The notes beneath the pieces were generated by a model, which was not told the DNA's origin, ran no database searches, and was given only the letters and a program-made list of their open reading frames with translations. From Pachyseris speciosa (Eukaryota > Cnidaria > Anthozoa > Scleractinia > Pachyseridae), in assembly GCA_016490735.1 (NCBI GenBank), contig JAEMWC010000369.1:295001-359000 (forward strand): 64,000 nt of DNA. The letters are read 5' to 3'. Position numbers and translations under genes: made by a program. Positions 44,413 to 56,900 of the stretch are shown here, one piece after another (the stretch's first letter is position 1; each line of letters starts with the position of its first letter).

Positions 44413-45530
44413 GGAAACAAGTTGGAAAAGTCGCAAAAGGTTTACAGTAACGAGAAATTTTGAAATGACGTTTTCGTTCTCTTTCCGTTGCGTCATCGTT
44501 GCTTAAGCTCTCTAATGACCCCAATAGCGAGATTGTAGGCCCAGATACCGACGCACACCTATGGTCCAAACTTTTCAGTGCTAGCAGGAGTCTGGTAAAC
44601 CTTCTTAAAGGCTGGGAATTGAGCCTGACTAATATTATGTCTCTGAAAATGTGTTTTCTTTTCTTCATATCTGCAAATATCGCTACCTCCAAAAAGACAC
44701 AGAAAGAAATGTTACATCTAAGCCGAGAGTTGCAACTATCACAGATGCATGCAAGTAATAATGCAAAAAAAATTAAAACCGAAAAGAGCAAACCCAGTAT
44801 TAAATTATTTTTATTAAATAGCGTCGTCTAAATAAACTATTACAAATAAAAAGTGTAAATAAAACCTTTCTGTACAGAAATATCAACATCTGACTTTTGT
44901 CCATGAATACAAAATTACTGGGATTTCAGAAAATGATTGCAAACTCTACTTTGTACACATCAAAACAAATACATTTTATGTACAATACTATCAAAATGAA
45001 GCAACCATTTTACGATACTGGACAGTTTATGTTGAACAAAAGATGGCTGTTGTACAATAATGGTTTCAGAACAGTGGTAAGACATCCAGATGTGTAACAC
45101 TCAGTATTTGTTGCTACACAATGTAATTTCTAATTCCATACTGAATGACAATTGGAAATCACTTCAAACTATATTCCAGTAAGTTTCAAGATATAATACA
45201 GGTACTTACACCATTCACGAACCAAATACGTCGTTACATATTAAATATCACAAAAATCAAATGGGATTATTACAATTATGTTTGACAACTTATATTACCA
45301 GTAAAAACAAATACAGTAGAAGAACAGAGAAATCAAAGGCCAATTACTCCAAAGTAAAATTATTGATAGTCAAGATAACAAACTAACATGTAGTGGGGGG
45401 CACTCCCAGAATAATAGGGTGGGGGTTGTGCGGCCCGCTTCCTGAAACCCTTACCCTATTTCAGACCAACATCTATGATTTTCCCTACCCTATTTCAGAC
45501 TTTAGCAAAAATTTAGTATCCTATTTCAGA
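44413..45530. other. Intergenic, no gene seen
   Basis: AT-rich sequence between transposon copies. Open frames at 44499-44831 and 44897-45097 show no domain. The 3' untranslated region of GSKIP may extend toward this side, but the sequence does not show where it ends. Confidence 0.4.
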
Positions 45531-45642
<112 letters not shown>

Positions 45643-45839
45643 TGAAATTTAAACAGGGTGACCCCTTCAGTCGCAGGACTGGTATCAATGGGGGCCCTGT
45701 ATAACATAAAATAAAAGAGTATGTATAAATTATATATATCTATAAAAACTAACTACTTTAAAAAGATACAACTAAAATGTTATTACGAAGCTTATAAAGT
45801 AATAGTATTCTCACAAAAATTAAATTGGATTTTAAAAAT

Positions 45840-46025
45840 GTTCTAAAAACAACCTAAGAATAAAAAGCGGAAATAGCCTGGAAACGTTCCATTGGAGGCA
45901 AAGTCTTAATGTTCATTGGAAGACTATTAACTAAGGATGCACCATGATAATAAAAAGACTTTTTAACAACAACTAAATGAAATTTGGGAAGTATAATGTC
46001 AGTAATTGACGACCTAGTGCATCTA
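45840..46025 (-). mobile_element. LINE C-terminal remnant
   Basis: The minus strand encodes KKSFYYHGASLVNSLPMNIK, matching the conserved (F/Y)YRGA-LWNSLP segment at the C terminus of many non-LTR retrotransposon ORF2 proteins. No RT core remains. Confidence 0.6.
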
Positions 46026-46437
46026 TTAAAAAAAAACGAGACCTATTTCATCTACATGGTTGATGTATTTGAGAAGGGCTTTTGTTGAAGGTCTTATTGC
46101 CTAATCATGAAGAAGTAGCTTCTTTCTAAAAATGGCTAAAAATGCCATACCCTTTGGGGCCGCACATACCTATATAGCCAATAGAAGGGAGTAACCCCCT
46201 CACAGAGAAGCAAGAGCTGAACGAAAAACAGGAGACAATGGGGCGCACATGCAAAACTGACCACACCATAAAATTCAAGCACAATTTGAGTTGTGGGTTA
46301 TGGAGTTCATATTACTGAAAGGGATGGTAGACAGGGAAAAGGAGTCATCCCCTTTCTCTGTTAAAATACACACACACCCACAAAATAATCTGAATAACAG
46401 TTCTGTGAACACAGATACAGTGTACATACAGTATCTA

Positions 46438-49400
46438 TCAAGATTCAGTTTTATCACCCAGTTCCTCATCTGGAACATCTGAATCAGCATCACCATCTAC
46501 AGCTGATTGAAGTGAAGATAGTTTCTTTACAAGTGCTTCACCAAATGACTGGGTGTAACCAGGGCTGATTGAGTCTAGCAAGGCGTACATTGTCTCATAA
46601 TACTTGGACACAGTGTTCTCTTCATTCTCATCAAAGCTTTCTCCAACAACCTGGATTAAGGCAAAATTATACAAAGTAGGTACATTCATGCTGCAGCCAC
46701 AAAAGCAATAATAAATATTATTGTTGAACCAGACAGTCTTTTAACAACAAGATCCTTGCAGGTAGAGGTAGTACATGCAGGTACAAGTATACTTCGTCTC
46801 CCTGGATAAGATGATCTTGGGAGGGAACAGGGGTATGATGAGCGAGAATGATATGCAGTGGCTTTCAAGTTTACTGAATTACTGACCTGGCATCCAAGTT
46901 TTGCTGGGTGATAGTAATTAATTAAGGTTTGAGAGGGCCCAGTCAGGCAAAGATAAAAATAATGTCTGCCTCCTATGCAAATTACGTTACCAAAAACCAA
47001 TAATTCTCATGTTTAAAAGCACTAGTCTTGTAATTACATGTATTTGTACCCACTAATATATGGTTCTATGCAATTCTTGACATGGAAAAATGTATAACAC
47101 AAGTTCTTTTCAGCTACATGTAAGAAAGAAAATTGTGTAATTTTTAGTAACTACATGTAGATGAAAGGTTCAACAGTATAAATGACTACTCTGCATTAAC
47201 CGCAGTTTCATGGTGTTATACTGGTCATATTAACAAACTTCAAAGTTCTGTAATATGCTTTATTCTTACCTTGATAAAAAGCTGTTACATTTTATTACAA
47301 TACATGTACTTCATCCTTTAATTTCACAATTAAACAATAGGACAGATAAACTAATTGACACGAACTTGGCAAATTAAAGGAAAATAATTATTAGCTGGAG
47401 ATGAAAATTTTAACCACTTTTTGCAAAGGATAGTGCACGGTGCCATAATTTCAGAAACATGCACGACTGAAGCAAATATAACTTTAGTCATTTTCACCAA
47501 AGAAATCAGCATTAAAATGAAACTTAAACAAATAAATTGTAAACAGTTTGAATTTTGCGAATTCAAGTTTAGCTCCATCAATCATTATAAAAGGTAAACA
47601 TCCGTGAACAGCAGTGGGTTTAAAATGAAGTACCTTAAGTTTATTCTATGTCAATTTAAAAAGTCAATCGGTCGGCTGCAGTGCTAGCTGAAAGGAAAAG
47701 TTTGCTAAAATAATTATAAGCTTACAAGTAAGCTGCACGTATTGGAAATTCTTATAATGAGAATTATTTTAGCAAATGTTTCCTACTGGGAAGGTTTTTC
47801 TCTCAATGAACCCAATCGTCACACATTTGTGATAACGAAAATGACAATCAAAACAAATCTACAGCTCATTCTGACGTTTTGTATGACTTCTTTCTATCGC
47901 GTTAATGATCTACATGCACATCAATCAATCAATCAATATATTTAACGTGGTCAGTACACTTAGCTAAAAAGCTAGTTCACAGGTATGCCACGAAATAAAA
48001 AGAGAAAAAAGAAATTATAAAAGCCTTTTGAAGGTGTATAAGTTAGAATAAATTAAGGTAAGAACTAACTAATATTAAAATATAAGAATTTAACAATGTT
48101 GTAACTAAGTGTATAAAAAATGTGATCATTAAAAGCAGTAAATATAATTAAGGATGGATCCTCATCGCACTCAGAGTCCCATGAGATCTAATGTTCTTAA
48201 GTAGTTTTTAAAAGTAGTGTATGTTTGTATCTTTTAAGACTTGTCCGGTAAAGTGTTCCACAATTTTGATGCAGCGTATCTCCATGATCTTAAGCCAAAA
48301 GTTGTTGATTTTACTTCTGGAAGGTCCAGTATTGTGGTGCCCCTAAGGTTATAAGTGGAGCACCTTACTGTTATAAGATCACGTAAGCTTGTAGGTCCTG
48401 CATCACTGGCTAATATCTTGAAAACAGTGGACAATATTTTCGCTAATCGCTGTTCACGAAGACTTGAGAGACTGATATGCTTACAAAGTTCCTCATAAGG
48501 CGAGGACTTGTCTCTAAAAACAAAACAGAGTGCACGCACCATCTGGCATATGATTCACACCACCCGCAATCTTTAAAACGCGGTATTGTCAAGTGCCTGT
48601 ACGATCGATCTAAACACCTCATAACAAAACCATCAGTTATCTCTCATGAAAAGAAACACCTCTCATCGGTCCTTGTTTCCAATGGTTATCCATTTTCGTT
48701 TGTAAAAAATCTTACGAAAACCAAGGGATGAACAAAGACCCTGAACCTGAAATTAAATCTACTGTGGTTCTGCCATACGTCAAAGGCACATCAGAGGCTC
48801 TTCGCCGTTGCCTACAACAACAAGGCATACGGACTGTTTTCAGATTTGACACAACTCTTAGATCACACCTAGTGTGACCTAAGGACATTGTCGATCCAGT
48901 AAAACAAGACGGAGTAGTCTACAAGATTCCCTGCGAATGTGGTAAGGTTTATATTGGAGAGACGGGAAGATCTATGCATGAACGGATTAAGGAACATGAT
49001 AGAGACATACGGCTTGCTCGAACCCAATCCTCCGCCGTTTCAGAACATAGCAACGCGACTGGACATTATCCGCTCTGGGACGAAGTTAAATTTATTGACC
49101 GAGACCCGGCAGGTTTCTTTTGCAGGTCACAGGTCACGGGTCATGGGTCACAGGTCATTTTTTCCTAGAATTATACCACACGAGCGACTTTCAATTAATG
49201 TGGCAACTAACCACTTTAAAACCTTTTATTACGGACCTCAAGTAACCATGGGACACCAAATCATGGCGAGGGGGAATGGGGCTAGAATGTCGTCCTGTGC
49301 GCGAGAAGTTAAAGGTTTCGCTTCACTATGGCTTCTTTTAGGGATACGAGAAACTTGTTAACGGCGCCGCTGTGCGATAATTTGATTTCAGAAGAAAAGT

Positions 49401-50749
49401 ATTTTGTATAACATCGTGCTTTTCAGTGCACTCCATGACATTTGACCGATAACAAATTGAAATTAAATGAAGTTAGCGAGATAAAACATCTCACAAATAA
49501 ATTGTATGAGCTTTTCATGTACAAGGTTACAGCACTGTACCTAAATAATCCTGTCAGCTTTGTTTTGAAAATCGGGTAAATTTCCGGGAAAAGCAGAGGC
49601 AAATGCAATGAAAAGATATATTTACCCATTTTTAGCAACAATGGGAACTTCGCTTCCAGCATTCGCCATAGTCGCTGTCGCTGCGAATTTGCATTTTTGC
49701 TCTTGATCTAATATCGCTGGTTTAGAATATAATCCAGATTAGCCTTGGAGAGACACGGATTTCAAAGGTAAAATTGAAAAACAAACTCGCGTTCTTGAGA
49801 CACCGCCAAAATTGTGGGAATTACTGCCGCGACGTTAGGTGGACGGCAAGAGCATTACGCGAATTGCGGTCAACAAGGCCATCTTGACTTCGGGTTGATT
49901 GCCGTCCAGGGTTGCTTTAACTCCGTAATTAAAGGTTTAAGTGGTCAGCTGTCACATTAATTGAAAGTCACTCTTGTCGTATAATTCTCAAAAAAATTGA
50001 CCCGTGACCCGTGACCTGCAAAAGAAACCCACCGACCGAGACCCACATTGGTACACCCGTAGGGTTAAAGAGGCTATTCACATAAGACTTCACACTAACA
50101 ACATCAACAGGGACAGTGGAATTGAAATTCCTGAAGCGTGGATGCCCACGATCAAACAACACAACAGCCGATCAGTACCGAAGCGGACCGCTGAGGGAAC
50201 AATTTCTAGTCTGAACGATAAGGATCGAAATCCCCCAATCAACAACAGCCTAAACGAGGATCGAAACGCATCAATTACCACCAGCCACGGTGCTTCTTAT
50301 ACTCACACGCAGTCAGTCGACACCATCGCCTGATGAAGACCAGCAGTATAGCGGTCGAAACGTCGCGATCCACATCTTTGTGACTCAATCGTGAGACAAA
50401 AGATTAACTCAGCTATCATCCATTTTTTTGTTTCATGAGAACATTTGAGGCTTACCAGTAAGAGTCTATTAAGGACTACTTGAGGATTAAATTGAACAAG
50501 TATACCAGCAAGACTCACCCGAAATCCTTGCACGGTGAGCTCAACACAGAGACTTCTGTCTTCCTTTGTCAAAACATTCAAGTAAACACACTGGGCCGAA
50601 GCTGGAAGCTTGCTTGAAATGCTGATCGATTTGACGGTAAATCCGATGTCCTCTATCACTGCTGCAGCCTCAACTTTAAAGTCGATTTCCTCCTCTTCCA
50701 TTTCCACGGATCTTCGGAGCGAGTTGCGATTGATTGGAGTTCTGTACAT
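46438..50749 (-). CDS. GSKIP: GSK3B-interacting protein, GSKIP
   Basis: Two exons on the minus strand: 50749-50519 (77 codons) and 46650-46438 (70 codons plus stop), 147 residues in all; human GSKIP has 139. The splice donor is CGG/GTGAGT and the acceptor ATCCAG/GTTGTT. GSKIP is a small A-kinase anchoring protein that binds the PKA RII subunit and GSK3-beta. Exon 1 carries the amphipathic RII-binding-type segment (VIEDIGFTVKSISISSKL) and the YLNVLTKEDRSLCVELT beta region. Exon 2 carries the C-terminal GSK3-binding helix, YYETMYALLDSISPGY through GEALVKKLSSLQ. ATG 50749 is the first in frame; a second, at MEEEEIDF, is also possible. The C terminus adds an acidic tail. The 3.9 kb intron holds a LINE tail and a broken Penelope-like element. 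The gene diverges from the CCHC gene. Confidence 0.93.
48130..48542 (-). mobile_element. LINE 3' fragment in GSKIP intron
   Basis: The minus strand encodes PEVKSTTFGLRSWRYAASKL followed by WNTLPDKS, the C-terminal signature of jockey/CR1-type LINE proteins. It is 5'-truncated at about 48542, where Penelope-like sequence begins directly. Confidence 0.75.
49108..50033. mobile_element. Mutator-like TIR element with 11 bp target duplication
   Basis: The termini GGCAGGTTTCTTTTGCAGG and the complement of the right end, GGTGGGTTTCTTTTGCAGG, form TIRs of about 80 bp including GGTCACGGGTCA repeats. The direct repeat GACCGAGACCC flanks it (49097-49107 and 50034-50044). Removing it restores the Penelope frame RDPHWYTRR. 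Duplications of 8-11 bp are typical of Mutator-like elements. It has no transposase frame. Confidence 0.85.
50325..50369 (+). ncRNA. Hammerhead-like ribozyme in Penelope-like tail
   Basis: Stem I ATCGC/GCGAT; conserved box CTGATGA; stem II GACC/GGTC with an 11-base loop; GAAAC; minimal stem III (AC/GU); cleavage triplet GUC at 50362-50364. One extra A separates the box from stem II, as in the motif at 2944-2986. It lies just past the stop codon of the Penelope-like frame, matching reports of hammerheads in this retroelement class. Activity is uncertain because of the extra base. Confidence 0.55.
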
Positions 50750-50960
50750 GACCGCATTATCCTCTTGATGGGGAAGGGAAGACAATGGAACCGGCTGCGT
50801 GAGCTATACAAACAGTCAGCAGTAGTGCAAGTGAAAGTGTCATGCGCTGGAGGAATTTCTGAGCGCACGGTTACATTGGTCTTCAGTCGCGATTATGGAA
50901 AGCAAGTACGTTGTGTAAGGTTCTGTATTATGAATGAATGATTTCTTAGTTTCACTCAAA
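50750..50960. promoter_or_regulatory. Putative bidirectional promoter, GSKIP / CCHC gene
   Basis: Only about 211 bp separate the start codons of two divergent genes, so both 5' untranslated regions and the promoter must lie here or overlap. No TATA box is evident in either direction. The stretch is mixed in composition and contains no transposon. Confidence 0.55.
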
Positions 50961-53900
50961 ATGAACGCTTTCAACAACAAGAGACCGGCATATATGTGTA
51001 AGTTTCCTCAATAAAAAACTTCTCCATTGTTGTAAGGTTACTAATATAAATATGCTCATAAGATCTGTATTTTAACTTTTAGATGCCAAGGGATTCAAGC
51101 TTGACAAATTCCTTGGAAATTTACAGGTAAAAATTGTTGATTTATGACAACAGTAGTGTCTAAGGGCTTTGAAAACTTGATGAATCCATTCTTTAAACTT
51201 CCCCTCAACTCTTGCATGTTGGCAAGACCCTAACCAGTCTTTGATCTACATCTACATATGGTAACTCGCAAAATCACAAGGAGTAAAGCAAGTGTTACTA
51301 CAGTGTAAGTGTTACCATAGTTAGTCTACTAACTATGGTGTTACTAATCGTTCCAAACCAAGAATAGTAAGAATAAAAATATGGTATTGATTGAACCAAT
51401 GAACTCAGAGTATCAAAAAGCTGACTTTCTCATGAATATGAAGTAATTATTATTTTTTGTGCTACATATGTTTGTGTAGGGTTACAAGATTGCTACTGGT
51501 CAAGTGAGCAAGGAGGAGTTTAAAAGCGTTTCCAACAGATACGGTAAGAATGCATGTTCTTGAATTCTGTAATTGTATCTTACCGCATACATGTACAGGT
51601 ATTATACATGTATATGGATGTGTACAAATTGACCAGCCCTGTCAAACTCAAATTTGGAGCAGTAGGCAGGATAAAAGGAAGGCAGCAAGGGCCCTCTGGG
51701 GATCAGGGGAGCATTCAACCCCCAAAACGTTTGAGAATAACCTCTTCAAATGATTCCAACTGGGGCACTTTAGGGGTAAACTCCGCTCCATTTTGACAGC
51801 CTTTTGAGGGCTTTTTTATTTAAGTTGTCATCTTCCAACAGCAATTTGCATTGGAAAAGTGAAGCTAATAAGCAAGTATTTCTTTCTTAGATTTTTTTTT
51901 CAGGCTTATTTTCACTACTACTTATTAGTAGCGTTCATAACTGCTATGAATCACTCACATCTTCCTTCTTTAATTTGCAGTTGAGTTATACGATTTTCGT
52001 ATTTTTTTTATTCACAGTCATTTATTCATCACTCACTGGTTTATTACAAACCAACAAAATGACCAGTTCCCTGAGTTGGCTTGTTACAAGCAAATGGACA
52101 AAGAGTTGAGACACTCATTCTTACTAACCATACAATGTGTGTCATCCAAGTCACTGTATCCCTCCCCTCCCCCAAGCAAAGTTGTTTCGATCTCCACTTG
52201 GCATTCAAACAAAAGGGTATCAACATTGAATAAGGGGGGGTGGGGGGAGTATCATTGTGACTTTTCTTTTGAACTGGAAAAAGGGTTTTAGTATGAAGAA
52301 GGGAATCTTCAATTTATCAATGAGTTAATCTTTGCAACTGCTTGTAGCTCAGTTGGTAGCTAGAGCACTGCACTGGTACCGTAGAGGTCATTAGAGGTTT
52401 GACTGCCAACCGGTTGCATTGTGTAGCTCAGTTGGTAGAGCATCAGACTATCGTGTGGGAGGTTGTGGGTTCAAACCCCAGTCGGACCAACGCTCAGAGT
52501 CTTTAAGTGCTGCCTTTGTAATGACATCTACAAATGGTTAGACTTTCTAGTCTTCTCTTATTCTTATTCTTCTCTTCTTATTATATATTATATATATTCT
52601 CTGATAACAACGATAAATTGTAGGTCCCGTCAGTACTTCCACTTAATCTGCCTCTGTATTACGTACAGAACCACTAGGGGTGTAACAAATCTCTGGCAGG
52701 GACCATCCCTAGTGTCTGTCCTAAGGGGGAGTGATGTCAATTGGGATGTGTGCCCTGTTTCACTCTCCTGTTACTGTGGTTGATTCCACAGTCAGTGACA
52801 AAATCATTAGATTCATAGACTCCCATGCCATTCAAGCCTGAATTGTTTTTAGGCTTTATTCTTCCTACTGCTTAAGTACATGTAGTGTTCATAACTGCAA
52901 CGATAACTCAGATCTTCATTCTCTAATCTGCAGTTCAAATACGGTATATGATTTTCATATATCCATTGAATCATTTAAATACATTAAGTGTCGGGTAGGC
53001 AGCAAACATTCCACTGCAGGTGGGAAAATTGCAAGCTGCAGGCACATTTTGACTGGGCTGATTGGCCTCTACGCATGGTTATTATAAAAGTATGTTGCTA
53101 GGCTCGATTTTTGCTGCTCACTTGGGTCCGGAGTATCCTCCTGGGAGATCAGGGAGGATGGTTGAGCACAGTGGCTAGTATTCAAGCCTAGCATGCTGCT
53201 GGAGTCTGCCAAACCTTTGTTGGAGTTCATTAACTAATAGTGAATTAATGCTTTGTTTTCTGTTTTGAATTACTTTGAAGGGTCTGATGAAGGTGCAGTG
53301 TTTGGAGCACTCATTACAAGTGCCTCTGGTAGTTCCAAGTGTGAAGGTACAGATGATAAATACAAGTTGTATTTTTCCATGCAAATATTTCTGTCATAAT
53401 CCCTCCCCTGATATGTGTACTTGTAACTGTATATAATAGTAATGTGGAGTTCACTGATGCCAATGTTGGTGTGTGAGGATCTGAGTGACCTGCAGTTCAA
53501 AATGCCCTAGTTGGTATTTTTGTCTAATTATGAATTATAATAAACTATATTTACTGGGGGAATATGTGTAACCATCATGCCTCATGAAATTTTTCTTCAG
53601 TTGATATCTCTTCCCTTTAAAGGGGCAGTGTCGCGCTATTGTACCATCGCTTTAAAAAGCTTAAAACTGCCAATGCATCAGTGGAAACCTTAAAATAATG
53701 GTCTAGTTTTGTTGCCAAAGACCGTATTACTGCATTGACACCATACTATTCTGTATTCTGTGTAAGATGACGAGGATGGAAATGGATTGAAATTTGAAAA
53801 AACTTGCCAGTTTTTTCAAAATTTCAAGCTATGCATTGAAAAATCACCAAAAAATTATTATGGTTAGCTCTTCCTGCTAAAATGTCAAATGTTGGAATTC

Positions 53901-56900
53901 ATCTTGCTGATTCTGTAGGAGCCTTTTTTGCACGATAACAGGTAAAAGGCAGTAATTTTGGCAGAACTGAACCAAAAACAGCAAAAATCCTGGTGACAGT
54001 GCTCCTTTAATACGTATCATATCCCATCCCAACGTGTGTATTACATCTTTGAGTAGTGATATCGAGTTGATGAGTCAGGTCATGGCCCATAAAAAGAAAC
54101 CTATTTAGACCTCAATGTATGGATATTGCATTAATATTTTGCTTTATAGTGCTCACTTCACAATAATCACATGTAATTATAGGGTCTAATAGACCTTATA
54201 AGTTTTTCATTGATCTGTAGATCAAATGTAAACTTACAGGTATGTTACAGTTGGAAGTTCAAACTAATCTATGAATTAAGGCAACTAATGAGTATGATCG
54301 TGTCTTTAACATCAATGTACACATAATTATTTCATCTGTTATGTGTGACAGGTATTAAGAGAGAAAACCCAACAAAAAGAAGGAGACGGAAAAGAAGAAA
54401 ACATAATACAGGGGAAGCAGAGCATACAGCTTCTGACTCTGTGTCAAGTCCAAAAATAAGTTCTCAACCTTTGCCTCTTGACGAACCACTCCGAATTCCA
54501 GCAGCTTTGCTTGGTAATTTTTAAAACATTTTATGATAGGAAAAAAGACTTCTAATTGTTTTGATCCACAATAATATTAATAATATTTGCTCTACAAATT
54601 ATTAGTGTGGTACTCTCTCACAGCGTGCAGTCACCACTGCAAGGCAGACTCATCTATGAAATAATTTCTATTTTTAGTATGTAATGACTATGGCTCCTCA
54701 GATGACGGTGATCCCAAAAGTGACATTCATGAAAACTCCTCAGCTTCCAGAAGCTGCAGTGAGAGTGGTGATGCAGATGATGGGAATATGGATTTCTTTG
54801 GACTTGGCTCTAAACCAGAGGTGATGAACACACTCTGATCTATTACTCATTAATTAGTCTAAGAGTAAAGTGAAGACTAGAGTAAAGTAAAGATGAAATA
54901 AGTCATTCAAGTAATCGATATTGAAAGTGCACAAGTGTTACTAACAGCAATTAGCCTGTTGATCGATGAGTAAAGAGCTTGCAAGTGCCTCCTTTATGTA
55001 TGTGTCCAGTTTATTAAGGTTTGTTAAAAAAATTAATGCAGTCTGCTGTTACAGTGAGCGAGGTCCTCCACTGTAAATTTAGTCATTCTTACTAGTAATG
55101 CACATGTCATTTACTTCCCCATGGGGTCAACCCACGGGTCAACCAGGGAGTTATGTTTGGGTATACAAGGAGATGGATTGGAGATTCTTTGCCCGAGGGT
55201 AGGGGAAAATCTCGACATTGTTCTACGATCAAAGATTAGGGGGTTGAGGAAATTTTCAAGTTTGTAAAGGATGTCAGGGGGATTTTCTGCTGAGGGACAT
55301 CTCACCTGGGGGACTTGCAAGATTTCCTGACCCCCTTTGGAAATTCCTCAAGTTTGCTTGACTGATTCTACAATCTCCCTGGTTAGACCCAGGGTCGATC
55401 CCATGGGGAAGCCAACGACATGTGCATAAAAACTACAGTAAAGTATTAGTCTAAGATTAAGTGTTTTTTCTTTCAACATTTTAGAATTCAATTCCTCAAA
55501 AATCTGTACGAACTGCTGGAGAGACTTCAAATGTGAAAACGTCCAAAGGTGCAATGAGTCACAGGCACCATGAAAGGTAAACATACAGCCATATGTACAG
55601 GCTGTACATTCATGTTACTTTGTTTGCGCAAAAGCAAAAATTCCAGTCCTTTCATTTGAACGTCATGATCACCTCTGGTTCAATTTAGCAACCCTCCATG
55701 AAAGCCAGAGGATTCAGATCAGCGATATGTATGTTCAGGTCAAGGGGTCTTTCAATGTGTGTACAAGTTTGGGCCTTTCAGTTTGAACTTTTGTTCGCAC
55801 TTTGAGTGGTGTCATCTGACTTTTGTGTATGCATATTCTCCTCCTTTTAAATTTGACCAGCATCAAATTTCTCCGCACCATAAATTATCAGTATTAATTA
55901 ATATTTTGACATCTTGATGTCCTTGGAAACTAATTCTCCCAACAGTTGCTGTACATAATTATGGTAGCATTAAATTTTATTAAATGTTATACTATAAGAA
56001 AAGGTATGGAGAACACAGTGGACAATATAATGCAGATTGCTACTAGAGCTTAAAGGGCTAACACCTTGGTCCAAAAAGTGACTGAGTCTGCAATTAATTC
56101 AAATCCCTGGCCATAAGTTTCAGGGATGCTATGGGCAGGGAGAAGTCAGGGAATTGTGCATCAAGTCAGGGAAATTCTGAATTTTACTTGAAAGTCAGGG
56201 AATTCTAGTCTGGGCTGGCTGCTAGGTTTGGGAAGGAGATTCCTTGTTGGCAAAGATATTGTCATTTGAAAAATTGAAGGGCTTGGTGGAAAACTATGCT
56301 AAGTGGATTTTTGGGAGTTTTTTTTATTTTGCTCCAAGATTGCTGATTTTTGCATACCGGCTTGTTTTTATGTGGTAAACATTTCCCTGTATTCTTTTTC
56401 GCTGCTTTGTGCTTAGTCTTCGAGAAAATACGGGCCAAAAAACGCGTTTACCTAAAAATCCACTTCACATAGTTTTCCACCAAGCCCTTCAATTGTTGTA
56501 CAAAGGAATTGATTTCTGCGGCTTGATTGCTGGCTTTAATTTATTACTGAAGGGTTTATCTGGTCAGTGTGAGGTCTTGACTTTTTTCTACTCCAGTGAG
56601 TGGAAACCATGAGTTTGATCATAAGAAAATACATGTAGTAGTAGTAACAGGGATTAACACCTGATTTTATAATCCATACTTAAAGGAGCATGGTCACGGT
56701 CTTTGGATTTTGAAAAGCTTAGCCTTAATTTTTCAAAAGGGTCATTTGTAATCTGTTTCAATTTTCTCCATCCTTCACCATCCTCGCCATATTTGCATTT
56801 ATTCTTGTCTTGTTGGTGCTTATCTTCCCTGACAAATTGTTATTTCACTGTTTCCCATCATTTAAAAGCACTTTTTATGTCTCTAATGATGCCCAAACTA

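Larger units (their letters stand above)
48543..50400 (+). mobile_element. Broken Penelope-like element with GIY-YIG domain
   Basis: The plus strand begins with the RT thumb block (LAYDSHHPQSLKRGIVKCL, SNGYPFSFVKNL), then STVVLPYVKGTSEALRRCL, a stop near 48878, and the GIY-YIG domain VVYKIPCECGKVYIGETGRS. The frame is cut at 49107 by an inserted element and resumes at 50045 with HWYTRRVKEAIHIRLHTNNI, ending at TGA 50332. The 3' tail carries a hammerhead-like motif. It is antisense inside the GSKIP intron. The missing RT core and internal stops make it inactive. Confidence 0.88.
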
